This document shows positions 33,701-45,188 of a stretch of 64,000 bases of DNA, in pieces (the stretch's first letter is position 1; each line of letters begins with the position of its first letter). The position numbers and the translations under genes are program-made. The notes beneath the pieces were generated by a model that did no database searches, had not been told where the DNA came from, and saw only the letters and a list, made by a program, of their open reading frames with translations. This stretch comes from Pisolithus tinctorius (taxonomy: Eukaryota > Basidiomycota > Agaricomycetes > Boletales > Pisolithaceae): assembly GCA_024663395.1 (NCBI GenBank), contig JANFAH010000025.1:124001-188000 (forward strand), written 5' to 3'.

Positions 33701-36134
33701 TCAGTGGATCGTATAAGCAGTAGGGAATGAAAACCTACAGATAAGTGCATACTCGTCGTCAGATCCTGCATCACTCAACAGCTCGGGGTCGAGTTCTTGC
33801 CCTATCGCAAGTGAAGCAAGGGCGAGCTCTACGATGGCTTGAAGCTGAGCAATAGATCTTCTTTTGGCGGCCCCCGTAAACTTCCTCGTTGGGGCTCCCC
33901 AATTCTGGTCTGAAAACGCGCACGCAGTCTTGCTATCCTTGCCCGAAGCCATGTTGTATTTGACGGGGGTCCGCACAAACCTCGTTGCCACTTTGGCAAT
34001 ACCATCTTTGACATTGACGGGGGACTTGAACTCGACGTCACCAGATCTAACGAGGTTCAAGCCACGTGAGAGCTAAAAAACTAATCAATACTGTAGCTAT
34101 GAAAATGACTCGATAAATGTTACCGCAGCAGCACAAAGTCCAAGAGCACCAACAACACCATGCTTCGCCAAAGACGAAGTGTCAAGAGCGGGGACTTGAA
34201 CGTATCCTTTGATTGCGGTCAAATGGCTGCTCAGCAGCAGCTGTTGCACAAAAACGGAGCGGAAGGCCTTCTCAGGAACAGTCGTGTCGAGGTCTTCATA
34301 TAAGAATGTGAAATGATCGAGTAATACTTTTGCAGTGTCGGCGGGCGATGGGTCTTGAGGATTGAGGAAGAAAGCTACGAGTTGCGCAACGGCCGCGGAG
34401 GCAAAGCCGTGCCTCCAATCACACAAGCGTTGAGACGCCTATGGCGAACACGGTCAGCTACAGATGAAGTCAGAATGAAATGGACTTACGACAGAAACCA
34501 TGGGCGAGCTGGGAAGAATGCTACCTGCCGTGTTCTTGAGTATGGGGTATACGACTGGCATGATCTCCTGTAGAGCCCCGCAAATATCTTGCTTGGCGAT
34601 GTTGAATGCATCCTCTTGGTTTCCGGCCCATAGGATTAGCGTCGGAATAACTTCCCTCTTCCACTTCTGATCTTTATGCAGATCCGAGGGGAGATCCGAA
34701 TTGTTGAAACGCGCTTGCGCAGGGACGGTCTGCACTTGACTCGACGAATCGCTTGCTACGATAGATCTCTTGCTAGTAGATGTGGCCAATAAGCTGGACA
34801 TAGAGTCGCAAGCTTGTATCTTGATCTTCTTTGGCATGCCCTTTGTAACCGTGACACGCGACTGAAAGAAAATAAAAGATGAAGGAACACGGAGAAAGGT
34901 GGTCAGCACATACCTTGGCCGCGGCATTCTTGTGCCCCAAAACACGGATGGCATCGTCTAGATTGTCGCAGTTATCATCGACGCCGCCGCCCTCAACCTC
35001 AGAGGTTGAGACGTATTCCAACTCGGCTACTTTCCTCTTGACGTTGGCGAGTCTGGCGGCAGGATCATTGGCCTCATAATCCTCGGCCATTGCGGCAGCG
35101 CACTGAGACTACCATTGCATGAGTAAAAACCGTTTCAGCGTGAAAGATACTCAACGATAACATTTTGAAGAGCGGGGACGTCCAAAGCCAGAGGTCTCAC
35201 TGGCCCGCTAGCTTCTCCATCTTTGCGATCAGGTAGCGAGTCGAAGTTTTCTGGTAGTTGGGATTCGAACTCGTAGTTGTATTGGGGATCATTTGGCAGT
35301 GGAGAGCCGAGATTGAATACACGGAACTCGACGTCGGTAGTACTTGTAGCGAGGGTACTTGTGGACGGAGGTGGTGCAGCTGATGTGCGAGGACTGGCAC
35401 TGGCACTCGAAGATCGCGTAGAGCTTGTGTCGACGATGTTCACCCAATTTTTGACACGCTTAGATAAAGTCAGTTTATCGTCAGAGCTGGCAGTCGTTAG
35501 GACATTCGCAAAGAAAAGAGTTGCCTCAGTTAGGAGGAACATGTTAAGAAGTAAGACGCACATCAAACCAGTACTAGCGCCGATGCTATTGTCACGTGTT
35601 GATGGCGGGGATACTTTGTTGCGCGTGGAGATTATCGCTTCACGCAGCGATTTTGCCTTTGCTGCTTTTGTCCCTTTCCCCTTCATCACTACAGGTCCAG
35701 CATTGTCTTCCACGTCAGCTAGGGGGGTAAGTGGCTCATTCGTCCCTACAAAAAAAATCAGCCTCATGTTTTCTTGGTTAAGCATGATAGATACCGCCAT
35801 CACTCTCATTTCTTTGCCTGCCAACAGCGCGAGGACGAGGACGAGGACGAGGACACGGCTTGATGGGCTTAGCGCCGGCGGCGACACCACTTTGGTTGAC
35901 CTCCATTTCATCCTCGATTTCGCCGATCCGTTGATAACCTCTCTTCAGCGCTGCAACCTTTTTGGCAAGGGCTTCCTGGGTGCGTTCATTGTTAGCTTCC
36001 TTCTCCGCGCTCGTCTGTCTTCTCGGTTGGCTGTCGAGGACGATCCTACCGGGATGCACGTTAGCCACCTGGCGCTTCGGGCGACCACTCGCAAGTGTCT
36101 CCTGTGGGCACTCCGCGGCCGGTTGGTTGTCCAT
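33701..36134 (-). CDS. DUF6532-like protein carried by the Plavaka element
   Basis: Multi-exon minus-strand gene, divergent from the transposase by about 170 bp. The first exon starts MDNQPAAECPQETLASG and is basic with a coiled-coil-like stretch (ALAKKVAALKRGYQRIGEIE). Well-supported introns include 35789-35745 (GTATCT..TTGTAG), a GTGCGT..GCCAG intron near 35570-35495, one near 35157-35111 joining NVI to SQCAAAMAEDYE, and 34911-34860. The later part has the DUF6532 hallmarks FNNSDLP, WKREVIPTLILWAG, QEIMPVVYP and LCDWRHGFASAAV. Its function is unknown. As I recall, such genes recur beside Plavaka transposases, so they may be accessory transposon proteins or hitch-hikers. The 3' end is uncertain: a good donor lies just before the stop at 33701. 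Confidence 0.65.
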
Positions 36135-36302
36135 ATCTTGCAGTGCAAAGGGTCGTTGGCTGTGCGTGAAGGTGGAAGACGAAGAGACAGAAAAAAAGGT
36201 ACGCCCCTGCCGTCTCTTTTGGCTTAGTTCGATTCTATGTTCAGTCGGCAAATCTTTGCTGTCCCACAGTAACTCCCGTTACTCATCATTTTTCTTTCAG
36301 AT

Positions 36303-39300
36303 ATGATTCCCTGCACGAAACCTGGCTGCCGTCGATGGTTCAGAAACAAGTCGGGCCTAACCCAGCACGTCAACGTATACCACCCAGTATTTCCGCCTAT
36401 CAACATCCCCGCGCAGGTAGAACAGCCAGATCAGGTACCATCGCCTGAAGAGGAACAATTCCAGTTCCGACCGGACGACGACGACTATAGTGACCCATCC
36501 ACAAGCCCTTCGAATCCAACCCTTCTGGCAGAGTTTGTTGGACAAGGCGACAAGTATTATCGGAACTATCACCCAAACCTCACCGGTACGCAGTATGGGT
36601 GAAAAATTAAGTATTTACCGATGTATTATTTGACAGGGCAGCCTTGTGATTCGTCTGGAAACCCCCTCCCAGTTGGACAGTCGTCCCCGCAAACTCCTTC
36701 TGAAAAGCAACCTAACGATTGGTCGCCATACTCCAGTCGTCTGGAGTTCGAGCTAGCTGACTTCCTGTTCACCCGCAGCCAGATGTCTGCAGCCAATATT
36801 AACGAGTTACTAGATCTCTGGAATGCGACACTTCTCGGCGCTGGCAGCCAGCCCGTCTTCAAAGATAGCGCCGAAATGTACAAGACGATCGATCGCACTA
36901 TACTTGGTGATGTACAGTGGGAGAATTTTTGCATATCCTATACCGGCGAACGACCAACTGATAATGTCCCATCATGGATGAACGCCGCGTACGATATTTG
37001 GTTCCGGGACCCTAAAGACGTTATTCGCGATATGCTTTCCCGACCTGATTTTTCGAGAGACATGGATTACCGGCCGTTTCGGGAATATGAGAGCGCGACG
37101 GACAAGAGACAGTGGGAGGATTTCATGTCTGGTGATTGGGCGTGGACTCAAGCGGTGCGTCTTTTATCTTCTATGTCTCTGAGCGCTGTACTAATGGCGT
37201 GCAAATAACAGGACATAATTTCTCGTGATTCAACCACGCACGGGTCAACCTTCGTTCCAATCATCCTTGGCAGTGACAAGACGACCGTGTCAGTCGCAAC
37301 CGGTCAAAACGATTATTATCCCCTCTACCTCTCAATAGGTAACATGAGCAACAAAGTTCGTCGTGCACATCGCAATAGTGTCGCTCTCATCGCTTTCCTT
37401 GCAATCCCACATAGTAAGTGCATCTGATAGATACATAGGAAAGTAATGGCGCTAATGAGAGATATACTTGTAGCCGACAAAGAGCATGCGCCCACCGACA
37501 CGTTCCGACAATTCCGCCGCCAACTCTTTCATTCGTCACTCGCATATATCCTTCGAAATCTCAAGCCTGCGATGACCAAACCAACTGTTATGCAGTTCGG
37601 TGATGGACACTATCGCCGCGTAATTTTTGGACTCGGCCCTTATATCGCCGATTATGAGGAACAAGTCCTTCTGGCATGTATTGTGCGAGGGTGGTGTGCG
37701 AAGTATGTTTTTCTACTTTCCAACTCTTACTATCAACTAACTAGAATCTCAGATGTCTTGCGATGAGGCAGGAACTCGATACTGATGCACTTTATCGGAG
37801 TCGCGAACATGCAGAAGCGCTGATCGAGGAGTTTGATCTCAAGACCTTACGGGATGCGTATGGCATTGTGGGTGATACAATTGTAAGTATTGTTTCACTT
37901 AGATTCCACTGTGCCTGTGTCCTGAAAACCGATTTCAGCCGTTCACCAGCAGTTTTCCCCGTGCCGATATATACCAACTCATCGCCCCTGATATACTACA
38001 CCAGATCATCAAAGGGACGTTCAAGGATCATTTGGTCGAGTGGGTTGAAAGCTATTTGAAGACCGTGCATGGCACAACAAAGGCGAATGCGATCTTAGAT
38101 GATATTGACCGGAGGTACGTCTGCTTTAATTTACGTTTCTTTCTTTCCTCATGTAGGATACCTTAGAATCGCGGCCGTCGCGCCTTTCGCAGGGCTCCGT
38201 CGCTTTCCCGAGGGCCGTCATTTCAAACAGTGGACTGGTAACGACTCAAAGGCACTAATGAAGGTAATTTTAGATCAGGTTGTTTATACAGTCTGTCGTT
38301 AACGTTCGATACATAGGTGTATCTACCCGCCATTGAGGGGCATGTACCAACGGAGATTGTGCGAACATTTCGCGCTTTGTTGGAGTTCACATACCTGGTC
38401 CGTCGCAATGTCCTCACTGAAGAAACCTTGGTTGCAGTTCAAGATACCATCGACCGCTTTCACAAGTACCGGGAAATATTTCGCCAATCGGGTACCATTC
38501 AAACTTTTTCCTTACCGCGCCAGCATGCGATGAAACACTACCCTGATCTTATACGTTTATTTGGGGCGCCGAACGGACTTTGCACATCAATCACCGAATC
38601 AAAGCATATCGATGCTGTGAAGGACCCGTACCGGCGGACCAATCGTAACAAGCCACTGGGCCAAATGCTCATTATCAATCAGCGCTTAGATAAGTTGGCG
38701 GCCTCTCGAAGGGATTTCAACGAACGAGGGATGCTAGAGGGAAACTGCCTCACGGCAACTATGCAGCTCCTTTCGACTCAAGGTCAGTCATTGGACGATC
38801 ATATTGATTTTCATCATATTCACATGAAGTAAACAGATGGCAGAGAGAACGGCGGTACATCACAGGTCCTAGGTTCCGGTCCCCGTAACGAAGACAATGG
38901 TGAGGCTGTGGACTGCCCAACATCCATAGAGGCGCATGTTGAACTCGCTCGCACCACCCGTATGTACCTTATTAACCTGAGTAGTGCAGCGGCTCACAAA
39001 ATCAACCTCTTGCGTTCAGAAATGAAGCGGGCCAGAACCGTGACAGATCTTGCAATCGAGCTCGGTCTATCGCGTCTCCCTACCATTCTGGAGGAGTTCC
39101 TGCTTCAACAAGCCGACGCTGAAGACTACCGCGATCTCTGCGACATCCCACTATCTGAGCGCCCCATCTATGGCAACAAAATCACCGTCGTTAATTCTGC
39201 AGCTGCACTATTCTATGCGCCAAGTGATATCAGTGGTATTGGTGGCATGCGGCGTGAGTATATCCGCTCGTGTCATTCGTGGCAGAACGGGCCACCCCGG

Positions 39301-39693
39301 TATGACTGTGCATTTGTGAATACTAATCCAGGGCTGAAGGGGATGCATGGTTTGGATGTCGTGCGTATCCTTGGGTTTTTTTCCTTCGTTTCCCAAAGCA
39401 AGCGTTACCCATGCGCAGTAGTGCAGTGGTTTGACCGTGTCGGGGATGACCCAGATGTGGATACGGGGATGTGGATCGTACGCCCGGCCCTTACTGCAAA
39501 TCGTCACCCGGCCACCGCTGTCATACACGTAGACACCATATATCGTGCGGCACACCTCGTCCCCTTGTACGGCACCCACCCCATTCCCAGAACCATAAAG
39601 CCGCATCATTCTTACGACGCATTTACCACCTTCTACGTGAACAGATTTATCGATCATCATGCATTTTCGCTTTTATCAGATTCGTACTTGTAG
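36303..39693 (+). CDS. Plavaka (KDZ) transposase with C2H2 zinc finger, about 985 aa, intact
   Basis: Nine exons keep one frame: 36303-36585, 36637-37154, 37212-37413, 37474-37702, 37753-37882, 37939-38114, 38167-38263, 38317-38782 and 38837-39693. The N-terminus has a C2H2 finger (CTKPGCRRWF, then LTQHVNVYH), the usual DNA-binding module of this family. The core shows the Plavaka signatures FVPIILGSDKTTVSVATGQ, YYPLYLSIGNMSNKVRRAHR, VMQFGDGHYRRVIFGLGPYI, PDILHQIIKGTFKDHLVEWV and GNDSKALMKVYLPAI, then CTSITESKHIDAVKDPYRR. The catalytic acids cannot be assigned securely from one sequence. It lies on the opposite strand from the DUF6532-like gene, within terminal inverted repeats. The absence of stops across nearly 3 kb of coding sequence argues for a recently active copy. 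Confidence 0.85.
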
Positions 39694-39901
39694 CGTACTT
39701 GATTGTATGCTCAAATTCCATAGTAACTTAGCTGCTTGGGATGCTTATCTACTTGAGTCGCACTTAAACATTCGCCAAGTTACTTAGCGGTCATGCATGC
39801 TTGGCAATGTGGGTGCTTAACGTGCTTATGCTACTTACGTGCTTGACAGGTGCTGCTAAGTGGTCAAGCACGGTTAAGCAGACTTATGATTTGCTGATGT
39901 A
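39694..39901. repeat. Right terminal inverted repeat and subterminal repeats of Plavaka element
   Basis: From the transposase stop codon to the end of the element there is a dense set of ACTTA/GCTTA words (for example GTTACTTAGC, GTGCTTAACG, CTACTTACGTGC). The terminal TGATTTGCTGATGTA is the inverted copy of the left end. Confidence 0.75.
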
Positions 39902-40720
39902 GTCACAACCTGAGAACGCAGCAAACACGGAGAATGCCACAATTTCCTCGCACGGAACAATAGGGGCACATCATGTGCTACTAGCTCGGTGCAAGCATGC
40001 AAGGATAACACAAACATCGGTTACAAGACGAAGAATGCATCAGAGGTGAGGAACAGGTTGGATTGACTTGGGATCAAAGAACACGCGACTGTAGTCAGAC
40101 CAAAATCTGATCTTGGTCTCCATGGGGGGTTTTTGCTGTTTGCTTCAGGAAACAAGAATTGAACGAACGAAGATTACTACGAATGGAGCGAACGGGTGAG
40201 GCGATGCGAAATCATAAAGGTGCTATTGTCGATTGTTGTCAGAACAGTCGCTCTGCCTAATCCAGCCGTGTTTAGGTTGAAGGAGATGGACTATGAGCTG
40301 GAACCAACGACACAGGATCACTCGAGACAAGTACAATGGCTACGGGGCACCTCAGACGCTATTGGTGTATTGCCATGGACCTACGGGACGGTGAACAGCC
40401 TACAATATGGACGCAGCGACGAATACAAAGGTGTTCACAAAGACATGGTGATCTTTTTGGTTTTGCTAGGCTCGAGCAAATTCCACTCTTAGAAGTACCA
40501 TGAACAGGTTCGGGAAGGTGGCTGACTGACATGAGGCGATGCTTAGAGATCGAGAGGTGTCATCAGGGAAGTGCGGTGGATAATCCACAAGGACATGAAG
40601 GCGTGGCACACAGAAAATAGGGACGAGAAGAAGGAACGTCGGAGAGTTGAGAACGGAACAAAGACGAGAAACGGAACACCGAAGCGCCTAGCAACCAGCA
40701 ATTTCACTCGGGACTTAAGT
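39902..40720. other. Intergenic, no gene recognised
   Basis: About 0.8 kb between the transposon end and the duplicated hydrolase flank. A 98-codon frame at 40196-40492 has no splice partner or motif and starts from a non-ATG codon. Confidence 0.35.
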
Positions 40721-40968
40721 AGGGTCTGGACGTTCACTCTACGACTAATTTTCTTCCCAAGAGCAAATACACATGCGACCGGAGCCCTACTGTCAAGCGA
40801 CCAGTTTACCCAGGCAGCACTCGCCACGCCACACCGAACCCCGCGACAACCCATTAGGTGTCGATGTTCCACGATGCCGGGAGAACGTGAATCTCACAAA
40901 ATAGCCCAAGCGTTCCCACTCGCAACGTAGGCAAGGAACATTCGACCCCTGCCTTGTTCCAAACCGCA

Positions 40969-42166
40969 ATGTCCCCCCCTCGCTGGCACTGTCAAGATTG
41001 TGGGTGATATCGAATTATTCTATGAAGAGAGTGGTCTTAGTGGTCTCGATCCCACAAACTACACGACCGTGGTGTTTATCCACCGTATGGGGTTCAATGG
41101 CGGTAAGCAGATGGCTCTCCTCTGCTACGACGTCGCCTCGACTATGTAGTTGACGTGGTCCAAATCCAAAGTTGTTTTCCGAGAGCTCTTTCCTTTCGGT
41201 GCGGGCCATAATCATCGCCTGGTTAGCCTCTGCAGGCGGGGGTATGGATCCAGCACGCCGTGATCTGCAAAAGAATCGAAGCCACTCCAAAGTTCTGACA
41301 ACGATCTCAAGGAATACCTACGTCTAGCCGGTCTATCATCAGGTTCCTGCCGACTTTCGCTGCTTCCCAGTCAATTCTCAGTATGCGAACGCATAGAAGA
41401 CTGGCGGGATCATTCTTATTGGGTGGTCTTTTGGTGCTTTGTACCCCGGTTCTGCTTTAGCCAGCCCAGACGCACTGACAACGAGGAACTACGTGATCTA
41501 GAGAGCTACCTCCACACGGTTGCTTACTACGGTGATTAAATACATCTTCCACCGTCGTCAACGTGTGTGGCTGAAACGCATGTCATTGCTTGCAGACATG
41601 AGCTTAGTAACAATGGGCTTACCAAGCCCGAGGCCTTACCAGTCGTTTCTTTTTGCGCCTACCGTCGAAGAACGATGGGAGATTTTCAAGCAATGGATAC
41701 CATCATTCTTTGCACATCCCAACATCTACTCGCGTGATTCCTCTGATCTCGAGCTTATTCACCCGCGTGAAGATAAGCCGGGGTCCTTGCGTGGTTTGAC
41801 GGATGACGAGATTGCGGAGATGACAGCGCCACAGATGTATGCCACGCACGGTGTAACTATACTCGCGATCAAGCCAGAGGTGTTCGAGTCCGTTGTGCGA
41901 CATGCACTGTTTGACAAGCAGTATCCGTCGCGGTGCCTGACTTAAGGGTTAGGTTCGTGTGTGGAACAGAGTCATCGGGACTTTTCGTGCATGTGGTGAA
42001 TGAGATACGGAGATGTTTGGGTAACGGCCCATCGATCGTCCTTGGCAAGGGAGCAGAGAAGGCGAGGGATGTGGGTGGTCCCTACTTGGAAAAAGGTAAC
42101 CATTTCGTCTTCCTGGACGAACCTCAGTGGGCACTTGTACAGTTCAAGTCTGTTGTGGAGCATTAG
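40969..42166 (+). pseudogene. Alpha/beta-hydrolase subfamily A pseudogene, full length
   Basis: It aligns along its whole length, including about 250 bp of 5' flank, with the intact A gene at 20750-21963. Exon 1 reads from ATG at 40969 with the oxyanion loop HGMG changed to HRMG. Exon 2 has an in-frame TGA after SSTP-type sequence (CACGCCGTGATC near 41260) and several one-base losses. Exon 3 is open from about 41580 (MSLLADMSLVTMGLPSPRP) but has a frameshift near 41935-41945. The last part (VRFVCGTESSGLF, GNHFVFLDEPQWA) is well preserved in another frame. The decay looks younger than in the B pseudogene at 22040. It lies about 1.5 kb before the intact B gene at 42474. Confidence 0.8.
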
Positions 42167-42473
42167 TGAGCATGTTGACTCAGTAAGTCAGAAATGTAGC
42201 AAGATGGCGATTTTTTTGGTACGATGATTGGCCGACGGTGACATTTTAATTTCCCGGGTGATGGGCGCCCGCCGGAAGCCAAAATCACTATGCTACACAA
42301 ATGCTACATCTGACTAAAAACCCTACTAACTACCTCATAACACAGCCTGGTGAACGACTCATAATAACAACGTGACCTCTCAAAACCATGTGCAAAACAC
42401 GTCGCCATTAACCTTTGTGGTCACCACATATAAAGGACTCTGATATTTTGCGTCCCACGGTGAACATCACGAC

Positions 42474-43661
42474 ATGTCTAACTCCGTCAATATCGATGGC
42501 GATATCAACTTCTTCTATGAGGATAGTGGGACGGACGGTTTGGACTCCTCTGACTACACCACCATGGTGTTAGTTCATGGAATGGGATTTAACGGGGGTA
42601 TGTCCCCAGCCTAGGTTCTTCAACTAATTTGGTTGATGGACGCACATTATTAGCCGTCTTCCGAAAGTTGTTTCCATTTGGGCCCAGTCATAACTACCGC
42701 ATCGTGAGTCTTTACAGGCGAGGGCACGCTCCAAGTAGTCCCTGGACCGAAGAAGAGGTGGCACTCCTCACGAGCTCCGATTTAGAGGATGGAAAGAAGT
42801 TCATTCGACTTGCTGGTCTCCAGATTGCAAAGTTTCTTCTCGGGTTCGCTGCTTCGCAGGGAATCCCAAAATATGACAAGGAGAAAAAGACAGGAGGAAT
42901 TGTGCTCAATGGCTGGTCTCTGGGGACGGTATATTCACAGGCCGTGCTGTCCGCTTTGGACAGTTTGACCATTGAGGAACTTGGCCAACTGGAAACCTAT
43001 CTCCACGCCATCATCTATCACGGTAGGTCCTATTTCTTACTTTCGTGTGAAATTGTCACATGGTACCGAAACAACTTTATCTCCAGATCCGATTATGATT
43101 ACTTTTGGAATACCCCGACCGCCCTTGGCAGAATCTTCCCCGCACTTGCAATTGGCTACAATTGCCGAAAGATGGACGTCTTTCAAGAAGTTTGTCACAA
43201 GCTTCTACGTCCACCGAAACCCATACTCGTATGACCTCGCAGATCTAAATATGTACAAACCCGACGAGGACAGACCTGCTTCTCTGAGCGATCTCCCGGA
43301 GGAAGAGCTCGAGCAGATGTTATCTTTCGAGATGTACGCCAGTCATGACGGGCTAGCGTTCACCGTCGACCTCGAAGTGTTCCGATTCGCCAACAGACGG
43401 GCTCTCTTCGATGTTGGGATGACTAGGTGCCTGCCCAACATGAAGGTCAGGATTGTATGTGGTCCAGATGGATCGGGCGTGTTCATCTTTTTGGCGAACG
43501 AGATGGAGAGGGCCTCGAAGGATCCTTCAAGTGTTTTTGGGAAGGAGGCGGAGAGAGCGAGGGAGTTCAAGGTTGTTCGCTTGGAGAGGGGAAACCACTT
43601 CGTCTTTTGGGATGAGCCAAGCTGGGCCCTTGATCAGTTTATCGCCTGCTTAGATGACTGA
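42474..43661 (+). CDS. Alpha/beta-hydrolase, subfamily B copy (intact, 355 aa)
   Basis: Exons 42474-42597, 42654-43022 and 43087-43661; exons 2 and 3 (369 and 575 nt) match the A gene exactly in length. Residues 33-41 give the oxyanion loop VLVHGMGFNGG, and the nucleophile elbow is GWSLG with Ser130. The C-terminal RGNHFVFWDEPSWALDQF holds the likely catalytic His, and VRIVCGPDGSGVF the strand before it. No signal peptide, so cytosolic is likely; the substrate is unknown. The closest relative is the gene at 45189-46371. The 5' flank carries the CCCGGGTTGATG-type block shared by the B copies. Both B genes are followed by diverged 3' DNA, here a Clp1-like pseudogene. Confidence 0.85.
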
Positions 43662-43869
43662 TGGGTGGCGACCGACGAGTGACAAAATACGTCATTGCTG
43701 TAATTGCCTGACCACTCAAACGCAACGATAGACCGTTCGCAGAAGGGGAGGGGACTTAAGGTTGCTGAAGCTATAGTGAAAGAACGTAACAACGACAGCC
43801 GGTACGTATCCACTATCTTTCAGTCGCACCCACGGAGCACCGATCATATCGGGCTGCTTGCCCTTGTCA

Positions 43870-44690
43870 GGGGTTTCGAAGCAGAACGTTGGTGTTGCAC
43901 CAGAATTGGCCAATTGTTACCGTGACTACATCCGAGACGGTCTTTGAACGCCCCGAACTAACCTGAGTAGGCCCCCTTGAAGTCACGATCTTGAACACTG
44001 CTGTGCTGGTTGCCAATCAGGACTCCAGCTACAGCATGCTCCCAGGCTTCAAGTTTTAGTATCCGGAGTCGAGGCCAAAACTGCTTGGGACCAATGTGGT
44101 CATCAACGACCTCTCTTTGGAATCTCCAATATGCCCATCCACATGTTTGAACGACACATTGATCTGTTCCAACTTCCCAGGGCATGACATCGTTCTTGCT
44201 ACCCATTGTATCGACTTCCTCATTGTCCAATCGTCCAACTGGGCTTACTTTCCCTGAGAGTGCCAATGAATCTACTTCAACCCTGCTTGTTCAACTCTGC
44301 ATCCCTGGAATCGGAAACCTTTCATAAACATCCTATTTTCCTCTACACACTACTAAACCCATCGAACACTTTCTTGCAACACCCCAGCGCCCTATCCCTG
44401 TTCGCCCTTCCCCTCCATACTAAAGGCCTATCCAGATATACAAAAGCAAACCGGCTTACAACGTTCGCTTCCTTGCACACGTGATGGCCTGAGTGAACGG
44501 ATTCCCAATGACACAACGTCTGTTGCGCCCAGGATTAGTAACGAGAAGCTCTGCTGCGTCACGGATGGAGCTCGGAAGGATCTCCTCTATACTCTTGCTA
44601 TTCAACTTGGCAAGCAACTCTCTGGCTTTAGCTTTGAGAAGGTTGTCACACTGTACTCCACATTTGGCCCACTTCTGGCATGGGAATCCT
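43870..44690 (+). pseudogene. Clp1-like pseudogene
   Basis: Nucleotide similarity to the intact gene at 18792-19895 starts near GCAGAAC and GCGCCAGAATTGGCC (here GCACCAGAATTGGCC). It continues through the intron (ACAGCATGCTCC kept at 44033-44044), the ATCAACGACCTCTCTT block at 44102-44117, and runs to CTTGGCAAGCAACT near 44615. The reading frame is broken by many small deletions and insertions, with stops in all frames. Further matching words (CACATTTGG, GGCATGGGAAT) lie to about 44690. It sits between the two intact B-type hydrolase genes, whereas the intact Clp1-like gene lies just before the A-type hydrolase, suggesting that it travelled in a segmental duplication with the hydrolase tandem. 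Confidence 0.75.
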
Positions 44691-44888
44691 ATATAAGTAT
44701 AAAGTTGATGGGATCACTGTCATAATAGGTCAGGCACACAAGGTGCTAGGATACCTCAGCGCCAATGAATGGCAGACTGAGATTAGCCGCGAAGTTGATA
44801 AACTCTGCCGTGCATGTGTATGCCCGGTCATTAGTGTTGGGTAAGTTGGACACTGTTGACAACATCTTAAAAAAGCCAACGGTGATCT

Positions 44889-45032
44889 TTATTTCCCCGG
44901 GTTGATGCACACACCACAAGTCAGAGGTCACCATGCCTCATCTGACACAGCAACTCGATCTTATTTCCCCGGGTTGATGCACATACCACAAGTCATAAGT
45001 CACTATGCCTCATCTGACATAGCAACTTGATC
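44889..45032. repeat. Two tandem 72-bp units upstream of B-type hydrolase
   Basis: Units 44889-44960 and 44961-45032 both begin TTATTTCCCCGGGTTGATGC, continue through a CACTATGCC- or CACCATGCC-type word and CTCATCTGACA, and end near CAACT(C/T)GATC. They differ at a few positions. Related single copies occur before the other B gene (about 42250) and before the B pseudogene (about 22050), so this is a duplicated promoter-region module lying 157 bp before the start codon at 45189. Confidence 0.8.
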
Positions 45033-45188
45033 CTTAGCCAACGGCTCCACCCAAGGGACCTTGACCTTTTCGAGATACCCCCGATTGCCCACAGCTTCTG
45101 GTTTGCAAGGCACAATGCCGCCCACCTGCCCGGGCACCATATAAAATGAGATCCTGGTGTTCTTGCCTGTTACAGTGAACACCACAAC

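Larger units (their letters stand above)
33346..39901 (+). mobile_element. Plavaka-type (KDZ superfamily) DNA transposon, 6.56 kb
   Basis: The left end reads TACATCAGCAAATCACGAGT and the right end, reverse-complemented, TACATCAGCAAATCATAAGT: the first 15 bases are identical and 18 of the first 20 agree. Inside are a plus-strand nine-exon transposase with an N-terminal C2H2 zinc finger and a divergent minus-strand DUF6532-like gene, a common cargo arrangement in mushroom genomes as I know them. Both ends hold many copies of ACTTA/GCTTA words. I see no clean target-site duplication: the outer flanks are GACGTTTCG on the left and GTCACAACC on the right. The left end lies 90 bp from the start codon of the APH-type gene. 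The transposase has no internal stop, so the element may be recent. Confidence 0.8.

Noticed and set aside
35277..36227. 316-codon plus-strand frame inside the Plavaka element
   Set aside because: It is antisense to the DUF6532-like gene, whose exons show clean splice phases and family motifs. The plus frame is a shadow of biased codon use.
33340..39912. Target-site duplication of the Plavaka element
   Set aside because: I compared 2 to 9 bases on each side (GACGTTTCG and GTCACAACC) and found no matching direct repeat.
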